64,000 bases of DNA from Nocardia rhizosphaerihabitans (GCF_014646295.1 NZ_BMNE01000006.1:62001-126000), one strand, 5' to 3'. Positions 7,262 through 16,348 are shown, numbered from the stretch's first letter. Notes: a model not told the origin generated them from the sequence alone. Numbers and translations: made by a program.

Positions 7262-8284
7262 TCAGGGGACGATGACGACTTTGCCGACGACGGTGCTCGA
7301 CTCGGCGAGTTCCATGGCGCGGGCGGCTTCGGCCAGCGGGACGTGGGCGGCGACCTGAGCGCGCAGGTCACCCCGCGCGGCGAGATCGAAGACCTGGCCC
7401 AGGTCAGCGGTGATACGGGCGCGGAAGGCTGCCCGGTTGCGCTTGCCCGCCCACAGATTGAAGAAGTACGCACTGCGCTTGTTGGGCAACGCGTTCCACA
7501 GCAGGATCCGGCCGAGCAGCTTCAGCACCGGCAGTCGCGAATTGCCCGCGTCGTTCTTGGTGGCCGCGGTGCCGTAGGAGACCAGCGTGCCGTGCGGCGC
7601 GAGCAGTGCGAACGAGTCGGTGATGCCGGAGCCGCCGACGTGATCGAACACGGCATCCACGCCATCGGGAGCGAGTGCCCGGACCTGCTCCGGCACATCG
7701 CCGCGATAGTCGACCCAGCTCGCACCGAGCGCCCGCACGGCCTCGGCATTGCGCGCCGACGCGGTCCCGATGACATGAATTCCGTTGGCGCGGGCCAGCT
7801 GGACCAGCGTAGAGCCGACCCCGCCGTTGGCGCCGTGCACCAGCACGGTCTGCCCCGCCCGCACCTTCGCGGTACGGAAGAGCATTTGCCAGGCCGTGAT
7901 CCCGTTGACGACAAAGGTTTCCGCCTCGGCGGCATCGAGCGACGCGGGCACCGTCACCAGGTCGGCCGCGTCGAGCACGACATGGCTGGCCCAGCCGCCG
8001 ATCTTGGTCAACGCGGCGACCCGTGTGCCGATCAGGCCCGGGTCGACAGCGGTCCCGACCGCGGTGACGGTGCCGACCAGGTCGTAGCCGGGCACGAAGG
8101 GAAAGGCGGGCTGGTCGTAGTACTTGCCGCGCCGCATCTGCTGCTCGGCGAAGGAGACACCGCTCGCCTCGACCCGGACGAGTGCTTGCCCCGCGCAGGG
8201 CTCGGGCAGATCGCGCCGGGTGACCAGCAGGCCGTCGGGTTCGACCCGGCCGGGCAGGACGATTTCGGTGGCGGTGGTGGACAT
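7262..8284 (-). CDS. Zinc-independent MDR oxidoreductase (quinone oxidoreductase-like)
   Basis: 340 aa with the medium-chain dehydrogenase/reductase layout. An N-terminal GroES-like half carries FPFVPGYDLVGTV. A Rossmann half carries VLVHGANGGVGSTLVQLA near residue 145. The zinc-binding Cys cluster of alcohol dehydrogenases is absent, which places it with NADPH:quinone or enoyl reductases. A ribosome site GGAG lies 6 bases before the ATG at 8284. It is followed by a membrane protein. A palindrome 16 bp upstream of the start resembles the one before the neighbouring TetR gene, so it is likely TetR-repressed. Confidence 0.88.
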   Translation of the reverse strand: MSTTATEIVLPGRVEPDGLLVTRRDLPEPCAGQALVRVEASGVSFAEQQMRRGKYYDQPAFPFVPGYDLVGTVTAVGTAVDPGLIGTRVAALTKIGGWASHVVLDAADLVTVPASLDAAEAETFVVNGITAWQMLFRTAKVRAGQTVLVHGANGGVGSTLVQLARANGIHVIGTASARNAEAVRALGASWVDYRGDVPEQVRALAPDGVDAVFDHVGGSGITDSFALLAPHGTLVSYGTAATKNDAGNSRLPVLKLLGRILLWNALPNKRSAYFFNLWAGKRNRAAFRARITADLGQVFDLAARGDLRAQVAAHVPLAEAARAMELAESSTVVGKVVIVP

Positions 8285-8299
8285 GAGAACTCCTAGTGT

Positions 8300-8315
8300 G
8301 TGACTGGTCAATCAC
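8300..8315. promoter_or_regulatory. TetR operator before the MDR gene
   Basis: GTGACTGGTCAATCAC, a GTGA...TCAC dyad with partial inner symmetry, 16 bp upstream of the oxidoreductase start. The GTGA and GACTG elements recur at 8928-8947 before the adjacent TetR gene. Confidence 0.5.
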
Positions 8316-8357
8316 TTGATGGGTCGAAAAAATGCCCCGCGAGGGGGCGGTCAGGGG

Positions 8358-8927
8358 TCAGTGGGCTCGAGGGTGGCGGATACCCGCGGTGACGATCTGG
8401 GCCCAGGGACTGTCGTCGCCGTCCAGGCCGAGGGTGGTGATCAGGTGGCAGAGCTGCCCGAAGGCGATGAATCGCTGGACGTACTCGTCCGCGGCGCCCG
8501 AGCGCTGTTTGGCGAGGTCGGTCACCCTGGCCAGCCCGTCCCGCATCGCCGCGCCGATTTCCGGCACGTCAGCCACGGATTGCGCGTGGACCTGCAGCAT
8601 CAGCAGGCTCTTGTCGCCGATGAGCTCGGCGTAGGCCCCGCCCATGTCGTAGAGGATCTGCTCGGGACTCTCGGCGTTCGACCGCGCCGCGCCCGCCGAC
8701 ATCGCCGCCACGATCCGGTCGAAGCACCGCTCGAGCGCCGCGACGAACAGTGCGACCTTGCCGGGGAACAGCTTGAACACGTACGCGGGCGAGATCTGAG
8801 CTGTCGCCGCCACCGTGCTGATCGGCGTGCCGTGATAGCCGGTCCTGGCGAACTCGATGATCGCGGCATCGACCACGGCGTCGCGCCGCAGGTCCGATCG
8901 GGAGAGGGTGACTCCGCTCTTGCTCAT
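8358..8927 (-). CDS. TetR-family repressor (MDR-linked)
   Basis: 189 aa; the helix-turn-helix reads TPISTVAATAQISPAYVFKLF near residues 35-55. The C-terminal domain is a generic all-helical TetR ligand pocket (ERCFDRIVAAMSAG and QLCHLITTLGL). It lies directly upstream of the MDR oxidoreductase on the same strand. Perfect and near-perfect dyads stand before both genes, indicating autoregulation plus control of the oxidoreductase/membrane-protein pair. The inducer is not evident. Confidence 0.9.
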   Translation of the reverse strand: MSKSGVTLSRSDLRRDAVVDAAIIEFARTGYHGTPISTVAATAQISPAYVFKLFPGKVALFVAALERCFDRIVAAMSAGAARSNAESPEQILYDMGGAYAELIGDKSLLMLQVHAQSVADVPEIGAAMRDGLARVTDLAKQRSGAADEYVQRFIAFGQLCHLITTLGLDGDDSPWAQIVTAGIRHPRAH

Positions 8928-8947
8928 GTGAGTGACTGTACACTCAC
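8928..8947. promoter_or_regulatory. TetR operator touching the tetR start codon
   Basis: Perfect dyad GTGAGTG-ACTGTA-CACTCAC, immediately adjacent to the ATG at 8927. Binding here would block both transcription and access to the ribosome site, typical of autorepression. Confidence 0.7.
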
Positions 8948-8960
8948 TCTTTCTGGAGCG

Positions 8961-9569
8961 TCAAGGGTGCAGGGGATCCTGGTCGACGAGCAGTGTCCGG
9001 ACGATGGCGGCCCACTCGCGCAGGGTGGCACGGGCCGATTTCTCGGAGGTGTGCAGGACCCGGCCCGCCACGGTGCCGCGCAGGACGGTGATTGTGAGAT
9101 CGCGGATCACCGGATAGCGCGGATGGGCCACCACCTCGGGTCCGAACAGTTCGTCGACGACGCGGACGAGGTCGCGGCCCGCGGCGCGTTCCGCGTGCTG
9201 GAGTGCGGCTGCCAGGTCCTGGTCGGTGCGGGCGGCGGCCCACAGCTCCAGTTCGGCTTGGGCCGCGGGGCGCGTCATCGACTCGTAGAGGGCCGCCAGC
9301 GCCCGGTCGACCGGGTCGGCGTCCGCGTCGAACCGCGCGGCCGCGGCCAGCGCCGCCTGTTCGTTGCGCTGGACCAGGTTCTGCACCAGGGCTTTCGACA
9401 GCTCGGCGATGGTCGGGAAGTGGTGCAGCAGCGCGCCGCGGCTGAGTCCGGCCGCTTCCTGGACGGCGACGGTGGTCAGCGCGGAGTAGCCGCGCCGCAC
9501 CAGCAGGTCGGTCGCCGCGTCGAGGATGCGGGCTCGGGTGGCCTGCTTCTGTTCTTCGCGCGTCGCCAA
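8961..9569 (-). CDS. TetR-family repressor (crotonase-linked)
   Basis: 202 aa if begun at the TTG at 9569, chosen because GAAGGG precedes it by 7 bases and the upstream frame runs through the operator. The HTH is TTVAVQEAAGLSRGALLHHF near residues 38-58. The C-terminal half (AELELWAAARTDQDLAAAL, PEVVAHPRYPVIRDL) is like the TetR-C class seen next to acyl-CoA genes. It is divergent from the crotonase at 9691, with a perfect palindrome between them. Confidence 0.88.
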   Translation of the reverse strand: MATREEQKQATRARILDAATDLLVRRGYSALTTVAVQEAAGLSRGALLHHFPTIAELSKALVQNLVQRNEQAALAAAARFDADADPVDRALAALYESMTRPAAQAELELWAAARTDQDLAAALQHAERAAGRDLVRVVDELFGPEVVAHPRYPVIRDLTITVLRGTVAGRVLHTSEKSARATLREWAAIVRTLLVDQDPLHP

Positions 9570-9600
9570 GTCGGGCCCTTCTCGTCGTCGGCCGAGAATT

Positions 9601-9622
9601 TCACAGTCACTATTGACTGTGA
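9601..9622. promoter_or_regulatory. Shared operator between tetR and crotonase genes
   Basis: Perfect 9-bp dyad TCACAGTCA-CTAT-TGACTGTGA in the 121-bp divergent gap. It lies 32 bp from the tetR TTG and 69 bp from the crotonase GTG. One TetR dimer pair here could repress both directions. Confidence 0.75.
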
Positions 9623-9690
9623 GTGCTCCGACCCGCCATGCTTTCGACAGATTCTCCCTCCAGGCACTTCGCATCCAGAAGGACCCCACC

Positions 9691-10710
9691 GTGTCGAACA
9701 GCAGCACGAACTCCGGCGAACAGCCCGCACCCTGGTACGAGAACTGGACCGAAGGGCCCGATTCGCCGTGGCGGCATCGTCCTGATCCGGACTTCGAGCG
9801 GGAGTACTCCACGCTCACCTACGAGCGGGACGGGCGGATCGCCAGGATCACGTTCAACCGGCCGGACAAGGGCAACGCGATCACCCCGCACACCCCGCGG
9901 GATCTGGCGCACGCGGTGGAGCGGGCCGACCTGGACCCGCGCGTGCACGTCATCGTGGTGTCCGGGCGCGGCAAAGGGTTCTGCGGCGGCTACGACCTCG
10001 ACATGTTCGCCGAGCAGGGCTTCGCGGGCGCGGACGGACCGGACGAGGTCACCGGCACCGTGCTCGATCCGGTGGTCAACGCCGTCAACCACAATCCGCA
10101 GGGCACCTGGGACCCGATGATCGACTTCGCCATGATGAGCCGGTTCACCAAGGGATTCGCCAGCCTCATGCACGCGAACAAGCCGACCGTCGCGAAGCTG
10201 CACGGCTTCGCGATCGCGGGCGGCACCGACATCGCGCTGCACGCCGACCAGATCATCTGCGCCGACGACACCAAGATCGGCTACCCGCCCACCCGCGTCT
10301 GGGGTATCCCCGCCGCGGGCATGTGGGCGCACCGCCTCGGCGATCAGCGCGCCAAACGCCTGCTGTTCACCGGCGACTGCATCAGCGGCAAGCAAGCCGC
10401 CGAATGGGGTCTCGCGGTCGAATCCTGGCCCGCCGAGGAACTCGACGAGCGCACCGAAGCCCTGGTCGAACGCATCGCCCGCATGCCGGTCAACCAGCTC
10501 ATGATGGCCAAGCTCGCGCTCAACTCCGCCCTCAACACCCAGGGCGTCGCCAACTCGGCGATGGTCAGCACCGTCTTCGACGGCATCTCCCGCCACACCC
10601 GCGAGGGCTACGCCTTCCAAACGCGCGCCGCCACAGCCGGATTCCGCGAAGCGGTCCGCGAACGCGACGACCCGTACGGCGACCACAAACGCGCCCAGTT
10701 CGAGCGCTGA
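9691..10710 (+). CDS. Crotonase-family enoyl-CoA hydratase/isomerase
   Basis: 339 aa with a GTG start and AGAAGGA 6 bases upstream. The crotonase core is clear: ITFNRPDKGNAITPHTPRDL near residue 50, the oxyanion-hole segment VSGRGKGFCGGYDLDMF near 95, and KLHGFAIAGGTDIALHADQII near 170. The protein is longer than the usual 260 aa. It has an N-terminal extension rich in Trp/Pro and an insertion after the first oxyanion motif (DPVVNAVNHNPQGTWDPMID). Such long crotonases occur in steroid/aromatic acyl-CoA pathways of mycolata. It is divergent from its TetR. Confidence 0.9.
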   Translation: MSNSSTNSGEQPAPWYENWTEGPDSPWRHRPDPDFEREYSTLTYERDGRIARITFNRPDKGNAITPHTPRDLAHAVERADLDPRVHVIVVSGRGKGFCGGYDLDMFAEQGFAGADGPDEVTGTVLDPVVNAVNHNPQGTWDPMIDFAMMSRFTKGFASLMHANKPTVAKLHGFAIAGGTDIALHADQIICADDTKIGYPPTRVWGIPAAGMWAHRLGDQRAKRLLFTGDCISGKQAAEWGLAVESWPAEELDERTEALVERIARMPVNQLMMAKLALNSALNTQGVANSAMVSTVFDGISRHTREGYAFQTRAATAGFREAVRERDDPYGDHKRAQFER

Positions 10711-10787
10711 CTCCACCGCGCCGTTGACTCCGGTGGAATCGCGGCGAACACTTGGTGTAACACAGCCTGAGAAAGAGTGGCACTGCC

Positions 10788-10961
10788 ATGAGTATCAGCA
10801 AGAAGATCGCGTATTCCGCCGAGGCCACCAAGGGCAGGATCAAGAAGGCGTTCGGTCGAACCACGCGCAACCGGACCCTCGAGGTCGAGGGCAGGGCAGA
10901 TCAAGCCAAGGGCAACCTGAAACTGTCCGCCGCCAAGATCAAAGACGCCTTCAAGCGCTAG
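10788..10961 (+). CDS. Second CsbD-like small protein
   Basis: 57 residues (MSISKKIAYSAEATKGRIKK) ending EGRADQAKGNLKLSAAKIKD plus a short tail, a CsbD-type sequence rich in Lys/Ala. It has the same length as the one at 435 but is clearly diverged. It lies 23 bp upstream of the DUF1206 membrane protein, suggesting a two-gene stress or envelope unit. GAAAGAG lies upstream of the ATG. Confidence 0.75.
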   Translation: MSISKKIAYSAEATKGRIKKAFGRTTRNRTLEVEGRADQAKGNLKLSAAKIKDAFKR

Positions 10962-10984
10962 ATTCCGGCACGAGGGCGACCATC

Positions 10985-11824
10985 ATGCCTGACAACGCTG
11001 CCTCCCGACCGTCCTCCGGCACATCGTCCACGGACGTCGCCCGGGTGGCTCAGAACAGTGTCTTCGAACGATTCGCCCGCGCCGGTTTCGTCATGAGCGG
11101 CCTCGTGCACCTGATCATCGGCTATATCGCCATCCGGATCGCACTCGGCGGCCCCGGGGGAACCGCCGATCAATCGGGGGCCATGACGGAGCTGGCCGCC
11201 AAGCCCGGTGGTGTCTTCGTGCTCTGGGTGGGCGTCGTCGCGTTCTCGCTGATGGCGCTGTGGCGGTTCGCCGAAGCGGCGCTGGGCAGCTCGTCCGAAC
11301 CCGAAGCCGACAGCAAGAGATCCGAGGCATTCAACCGGGTCAAGGCATTCTCCCTGGCCGTCGTCTATCTCGCTTTCGCGCTCTCCGCGTTCGGATTCGC
11401 CCGGGGCGCCGGCAAGTCGAGCAGCGAGCAGAGCATGGGGATCACCGCGCGCATGATGCAATCCAGCGCGGGCACGATCGCCCTGGTCGCCGCCGGGCTG
11501 ATCATCATCGCGATCGGCGGCTATCACGTCTACAAGGGTGCGACCCAGAGCTTCCTCGACGACCTGAAAGGGCCCACCAGCGACCTGGTCCGACGGCTGG
11601 GCACGGTCGGCTACATCGCGAAAGGGCTGGCCGTCGCCGCCATCGGACTGCTTGTGATCCTCGCGGTCAGCCGCTCCGAACCCGGGCAAGCCGCCGGCCT
11701 CGACGGTGCGTTCAAAACCCTCGGAGCACAACCCTACGGAGCGGCTCTGCTGATCGCAGCGGGCCTGGGGATCATCACCTATGGCTTCTACAGTTTCGCC
11801 ATGGCGCGCTACACCAAGATGTAG
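10985..11824 (+). CDS. DUF1206 membrane protein
   Basis: 279 aa with six predicted membrane helices arranged as three repeated two-helix units. The units begin near FARAGFVMSGLVHLIIG (residue 30), FNRVKAFSLAVVYLAFAL (115) and VRRLGTVGYIAKGLAVAAIG (200), each followed by a second helix and charged loop. This threefold repeat is the DUF1206 pattern. Function is unknown. It is probably co-transcribed with the CsbD-like gene 23 bp upstream. Confidence 0.85.
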   Translation: MPDNAASRPSSGTSSTDVARVAQNSVFERFARAGFVMSGLVHLIIGYIAIRIALGGPGGTADQSGAMTELAAKPGGVFVLWVGVVAFSLMALWRFAEAALGSSSEPEADSKRSEAFNRVKAFSLAVVYLAFALSAFGFARGAGKSSSEQSMGITARMMQSSAGTIALVAAGLIIIAIGGYHVYKGATQSFLDDLKGPTSDLVRRLGTVGYIAKGLAVAAIGLLVILAVSRSEPGQAAGLDGAFKTLGAQPYGAALLIAAGLGIITYGFYSFAMARYTKM

Positions 11825-11908
11825 CCGTCTCGGCCGTCGTCGCGGTGGTCGACACTCCGAACCCGAGTGCCGCGATCGAAAGACACACGGCTACTAGTCT
11901 TTCTGCCC

Positions 11909-12967
11909 ATGGGGTCGACCAGCGGAAAGGCCGTGGATGCACCGGCCGCGAATTCCGCGGAGCGGTTATCGAGCATGGTGGGGTGCAGCTATCGCGCCGA
12001 GGACGTCTATGTGGTGGGGCGGGAGAAGATCCGTGAGTTCGCGCGCGCCGTCCAGGACACCCACCCGGTGCACTGGTCGGAATCCGCGGGCGTGGAGTAC
12101 GGCTACGGTGGGCTGATCGCGCCGCTGACGTTCTTCTCGATCCCGGCCTTCCGGGCTCAGCTCGCGATGTTCGACGCGGTCGCCGGTGGCTACGACCTGA
12201 GCCAGATCATGCAAACCGATCAGGTCATCAACTACTACAAGCCGATTCGTTCCGGTGACGTCTTGTCCTTCGACGTCGGTCTCGAGTCGTTTCGCCAAGC
12301 CTTCGGCGGCGAACTCTTCGAGTTCAAGACAGTGATCACCGACCAGCACGGCAATACCTCGATCATCTCGCGGACAAGTTTCGTCGGTCGATCCGCGGCC
12401 ACCGCGAGCGCGACTCCGTTCGGCGACAAACTGGTGATGCAGGGCTTTCGGGATATGCGTTCGCATACCGACCTGGCACTGCGAGCGCCCGATGGACCGC
12501 GCCCGGAGACCCTGCCGCGAGTCGAGCCGGGCGCGGGGAGTCATGCGCTTGCCTTCGAGTCCGTCGCGGTGGGCGATCAAGTCCCACCGCGACTGATTTC
12601 ACTCACCCCCGGCGACCTGGTCAACTACGCCGGCGTGGCCGGCGACCCGAACCCCATCCACTGGCACCACGAAGCGGCACACGCGGTGAACCTGGAAGCC
12701 CCGGTTGCCCACGGCATGCTGACGGTCGGCCTCGGAGCGGGATACCTCACCTCGTGGCTCGGTGACCCCGGCGCCGTCATCGAATGCGCGGTCCGGTTCA
12801 CCAGCCCGGTCTACGTCACCAGCGCGGGCGCGACCATCGAATTCTCGGGGACGGTGAAGTCCATTGATCCGCACAGCCGGACAGCCGTCGTGGCCATCAC
12901 CGCCAAATGCGAGGGACGCAGGATCTTCGGCCGCGCGACGGCCACGGTCCGCCTGCCCGCGGCCTGA
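11909..12967 (+). CDS. MaoC-type double-hotdog (R)-enoyl hydratase (HadA-HadB-like fusion)
   Basis: 352 aa. The N-terminal half is a MaoC-like/HadA-type hotdog domain: VVGREKIREFARAVQDTHPV near residue 38 and YYKPIRSGDVLSF near 108. The C-terminal half is a catalytic MaoC domain with hydratase-2 motif AGDPNPIHWHHEAA near 245 and VAHGMLTVGLGAGYL. The combined arrangement matches (R)-specific 3-hydroxyacyl hydratases of mycolata, which in HadAB-type systems are two separate subunits. It probably dehydrates or hydrates a 3-hydroxyacyl-ACP/CoA. The ATG at 11909 was picked as the first good start; longer versions lack a ribosome site. Confidence 0.82.
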   Translation: MGSTSGKAVDAPAANSAERLSSMVGCSYRAEDVYVVGREKIREFARAVQDTHPVHWSESAGVEYGYGGLIAPLTFFSIPAFRAQLAMFDAVAGGYDLSQIMQTDQVINYYKPIRSGDVLSFDVGLESFRQAFGGELFEFKTVITDQHGNTSIISRTSFVGRSAATASATPFGDKLVMQGFRDMRSHTDLALRAPDGPRPETLPRVEPGAGSHALAFESVAVGDQVPPRLISLTPGDLVNYAGVAGDPNPIHWHHEAAHAVNLEAPVAHGMLTVGLGAGYLTSWLGDPGAVIECAVRFTSPVYVTSAGATIEFSGTVKSIDPHSRTAVVAITAKCEGRRIFGRATATVRLPAA

Positions 12968-12980
12968 ACGACCGTGGTCC

Positions 12981-14150
12981 TCAGTCGCAGAGCGCGTCAC
13001 CGACCAGTTCGGCTGCTCTTGCTTCCTGCTCGATCATCTTCTCGGGCAGGGCCGTGGTCTGTGAGATGACGATGCTGCGCTTCCCGTCAGGGGTCACTCC
13101 GTCGCTGGTGATGAATCCGGCATCGCCGCCACCGTGGCCCCAGTATTCGCCGCCGCAGGTGAGCGGGCGCTTCACCAGGCCAAGACCGTATCGACCACCA
13201 GGCCAGAGAATTTCGACCTTCTCATCGATCGCGACGGTCGTCTTCATCTGCTCCAGCTCGGCGGGCCGCAGCAGTCTGCCGCCGAGCAATGCTCGGTAGA
13301 AGGTGTTCATGTCGGCGGTGGTGGAGATCATATTCTCGGCGCCGTCCAGGATTTCGGTGGTGTCGACGAATTCGCCGCTGCCGGCGAACACCGAGTAGGC
13401 GCGGGCATGCGGGTCGGGCAGGGTGGTGCTCCGGCCCGGCTACACCGAATGCCGCATGTCCAATGGCCGGAAGATCCGATGGTCGATCTCGGCTTGCCAG
13501 CTGTTGCCGGTGATTTTCTCGATGACGGCCTCCGCGAGAAGGAAGTTCGTATTCGAATAAGCCCACCCCGCACCGGGTTCGAAAGCGGGAGCCATCGCCA
13601 TGGCTCGCTCGATCAACCCGTCCCGGGAGTATGAGTCGAATCGGTGTTGCAGATACTGTTCTTTCGAATCGAAGCCGGGATAGTCGTCCAGTAGCCCGCT
13701 GGTGTTCTGGAGCAGCTGGCGGATCGTGATCTTCCGGCCGTCGATCTCGTGCCCCGCTCCGGTGCCCTTGACGACCCCGGGCAGATGCTTCTCCACGCTG
13801 TCTTCGAGGGACAACTTCCCTTCGCCGACGAGTTGAAGGACCACCGTGGCGACGATGGGTTTGGTGGCACTGGCAATCCGGAAGTACCCGTTACCCGGCA
13901 CCGGCCGATTCGTCCCGACCTCGGCCACGCCGCTGACGACGACCGTGCTCCGGCCCGTGCTGTCCACCGCGCCGGCCTGCGCTCCGCTGACGCCGAGCGC
14001 CGTAATCGCATCCAGGCCGCGCTGGAGATCGGCCGAACTATCGCCGGCCGACGGCGCGCAAGCCGGAACACAGAACACCAAAGCCGCAGCGCCGCACATC
14101 AACAGACGATGACGAGCCGTAGGGCGCCGTCGTTGCTCCCGAACGAACAC
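12981..14150 (-). pseudogene. Serine hydrolase (beta-lactamase/DD-peptidase family) with in-frame amber stop
   Basis: A 389-codon frame interrupted by one TAG at 13440-13442. Before it: signal/lipoprotein-like N-terminus (AAALVFCVPACAPS), catalytic SATK (SxxK) near residue 93 and YSNTN (YxN) near 198. After it, in the same frame: GAENMISTTADMNTFYRALL and the third box HGGGD, then a normal C-terminus. All three motifs of class C beta-lactamase-like hydrolases are thus present but split by the stop. The GTG at 14150 has AGGAGAG upstream. Either a true pseudogene or a single-base sequencing error. Confidence 0.85.
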
Positions 14151-14222
14151 AGTTCTCTCCTGACGTCACTCCTGACGCTAGCGCCTCGTCGGGAGTGGTC
14201 GACCACTTCGCTCAGGATCCGG

Positions 14223-15062
14223 TCAGCGGAGCATCTCGGTGCTGACGACGGAGAGCAACTGCAGCTTCTCGTAGCTCTCGCTGCCGGGTGTCGCGGTGTA
14301 GACCAGCAGCAGATGTGACTGCTCGGGGTCGAGCAGGGTCTGGCAGTGCAGCTCCATGGCGCCGACCTCCGGGTGGCGGAAACGCTTCACGTCCCGGGGG
14401 TGCACCCCGACTTCGTGGGTGTGCCACAGGGTCCGGAACTCCTCACACTCGGCGAGCAGGAGGTCCGCGTAGTGCGCGGCGCGGGAATCGGGACCGCGGC
14501 GCGTGGCGACTTCGCGGAGCCCGGAGACGAACATCCGTGACAGGAACGGGTGATCCTCCGGCGCGTACCGCTCGCGTTCGGCGGGATCGGTGAACCAGCG
14601 GTAACCGATGCTGCGGGCGGGGCCGGTGTGGCGGGTGGTGTCGCCGGTCAGGGCGATCCCGAGCGGTGTCTGCCGCAGTGTCTCGCCGAGTTCGGTGACG
14701 ATCTCGGCAGGGGTGTCCCGGAGCCGGTCGAGGATGCGCAGCATGCCGGGGCTGATGTGCTCACTGTCCGAGCCGCGCGCGGGCGGGGTGTGGCCCGCGA
14801 GGCGGAACAGGTGGTCGCGTTCGTCGAGGGACAGGTGCAGGCCCTGTGCGATCGAGGCGATCATCTGTTCCGACGGCTGCGGACCGCGTTCCTGCTCCAG
14901 TCGCGCGTAGTAGTCGGTCGACATGTGACACAGGACGGCGACCTCCTCGCGCCGCAATCCGCTCGTCCGGCGCCGCTGACCGCGTGGCAGCCCGACATCC
15001 TCGGGCTGCAACGACTCCCGGCGCTGCCTGACGAATTCGGCCAGCCCCGCACGATCGATCAT
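14223..15062 (-). CDS. XRE-family regulator with MmyB-like ligand domain
   Basis: 279 aa. Residues 1-75 are a helix-turn-helix (GLRREEVAVLCHMSTDYYAR) of the XRE type. The remainder is the MmyB-like ligand-binding domain: DRLRDTPAEIVTELGETL, IGYRWFTDPAERERYA and VGVHPRDVKRFRHPEVGAME. Such actinobacterial regulators typically control a divergent SDR or redox gene; here that gene is the SDR at 15204. The operator in the 141-bp gap is not evident by eye. Confidence 0.9.
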   Translation of the reverse strand: MIDRAGLAEFVRQRRESLQPEDVGLPRGQRRRTSGLRREEVAVLCHMSTDYYARLEQERGPQPSEQMIASIAQGLHLSLDERDHLFRLAGHTPPARGSDSEHISPGMLRILDRLRDTPAEIVTELGETLRQTPLGIALTGDTTRHTGPARSIGYRWFTDPAERERYAPEDHPFLSRMFVSGLREVATRRGPDSRAAHYADLLLAECEEFRTLWHTHEVGVHPRDVKRFRHPEVGAMELHCQTLLDPEQSHLLLVYTATPGSESYEKLQLLSVVSTEMLR

Positions 15063-15203
15063 CGGAGTGCTCCCTTCCGCGACTGGTTTCGGTTCTACCG
15101 TCCGGGCCTGGTGGTATCCACGGATCGTCAGTCCCTGGATGCCGCCCCTCGATCCAGCGATCGTGGACATCAGACAACAACCCGGACGCACAGGAGTAGC
15201 GAC

Positions 15204-16142
15204 ATGCCACGTCGGCCCGACATCACCGTTCCCGACCTCACCGGCACACGCGCTGTGGTCACCGGAGCCAGCGACGGCATGGGGGTCGGGATCGCCTCGC
15301 GCCTGGCGGCCGCGGGCGCCGAGGTCGTCCTCCCGGTTCGCAATCAGCGCAAGGGCGAGGCAGCGCTCACCAAGATCCGGGCGGTGAGCCCCGAGGCTGA
15401 GGTGTCGCTTCGTGAACTCGACCTGTCCTCCTTGGCTTCCGTCGCGGCGCTCGGCAAGACCCTGCTGGCGGAGGATCGCCCGATCCATCTGCTGATCAAC
15501 AACGCAGGCGTGATGACCCCACCGGATCGCCAGGTCACCGCCGACGGCTTCGAATTGCAGTTCGGCACCAACTATCTCGGCCACTTCGCCCTGGTCGGCC
15601 ACCTCATGCCCCTGCTCCGCGCCGGCGGTGCCCGGGTCACCTCACAGATCAGCGTCGCGGCCAACCGGAACCGGATCAACTGGGACGACCTGAACTGGGA
15701 ACGCTCCTACAACGGCATGCGCGCCTACAGCCAGTCCAAGATCGCCTTCGGTCTGTTCGGACTCGAACTCGCCAGACGCAGCCGAGCACACGGCTGGGGC
15801 ATCACCAGCAATCTCGCCCACCCCGGCGTGGCACCGACGAACCTGCTGGCCGCCCGGCCCGAGGTCGGACGCACCGAGGACACGGCAGGAGTAAAACTCA
15901 TCCGATGGCTGTCAGCCCGCGGCATCCTTCTCGGCACCGTCGAATCGGCGAAACTCCCCGCCCTCTACGCCGCCACCTCACCCGACGCCGCCACCGAACG
16001 CTTCTACGGCCCCAGCGGACCCGGCCACCTCGGCGGCCCACCCACCGAGCAAAAGCTCTACCGCCGCCTTCGCAATCACGAAGACGCCCAACACATCTGG
16101 CAGATCTCCGAAGACCTCACCGACATCCGAATTTCGCAATGA
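15204..16142 (+). CDS. SDR oxidoreductase (retinol dehydrogenase/protochlorophyllide-type)
   Basis: 312 aa. Cofactor motif TGASDGMG near residue 21, RELDLSSLASV near 72, NNAGVM near 100, catalytic YSQSK near 178. The length and the NWDDLNWERSYNGMRAY region are typical of the extended SDR group found divergent to MmyB-type regulators. The reaction is probably NADP-dependent carbonyl/alcohol interconversion. GGAG lies 8 bases before the ATG. Probably regulated by the XRE protein divergent to it. Confidence 0.9.
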   Translation: MPRRPDITVPDLTGTRAVVTGASDGMGVGIASRLAAAGAEVVLPVRNQRKGEAALTKIRAVSPEAEVSLRELDLSSLASVAALGKTLLAEDRPIHLLINNAGVMTPPDRQVTADGFELQFGTNYLGHFALVGHLMPLLRAGGARVTSQISVAANRNRINWDDLNWERSYNGMRAYSQSKIAFGLFGLELARRSRAHGWGITSNLAHPGVAPTNLLAARPEVGRTEDTAGVKLIRWLSARGILLGTVESAKLPALYAATSPDAATERFYGPSGPGHLGGPPTEQKLYRRLRNHEDAQHIWQISEDLTDIRISQ

Positions 16143-16272
16143 CCGGTTGACGATCTTGCTAGCTGCGAAATCCTGGCGCTGATAGCCGTCTGGGCGGCTG
16201 CGAACGCCGACCTGTTCCGCTGATCGATCAGCCGGCGCGCGTGGCCGAAAAGAACTCTGGCGGAGAACCGAG

Positions 16273-16311
16273 GAGTCCCGGTGTCGAGGTGACGCCTCGG
16301 CACCGGGACTC
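16273..16311. terminator. Long hairpin between convergent genes
   Basis: An 11-bp outer stem (16273-16283 with 16301-16311) plus an inner 5-bp stem CGAGG/CCTCG around TGACG, separated by one mismatch. It lies in the 206-bp gap between the SDR and the convergent unknown gene. No T-run, as is usual for hairpin terminators in this group. Confidence 0.65.
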
Positions 16312-16348
16312 GGGACGGAACCCGCGTGCGGCTCCAACCCCGCAGCCG

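Noticed and set aside
13440..13442. Amber codon as pyrrolysine or programmed readthrough
   Set aside because: No sign of a pyrrolysine system or stimulatory structure; mutation or sequencing error is simpler.
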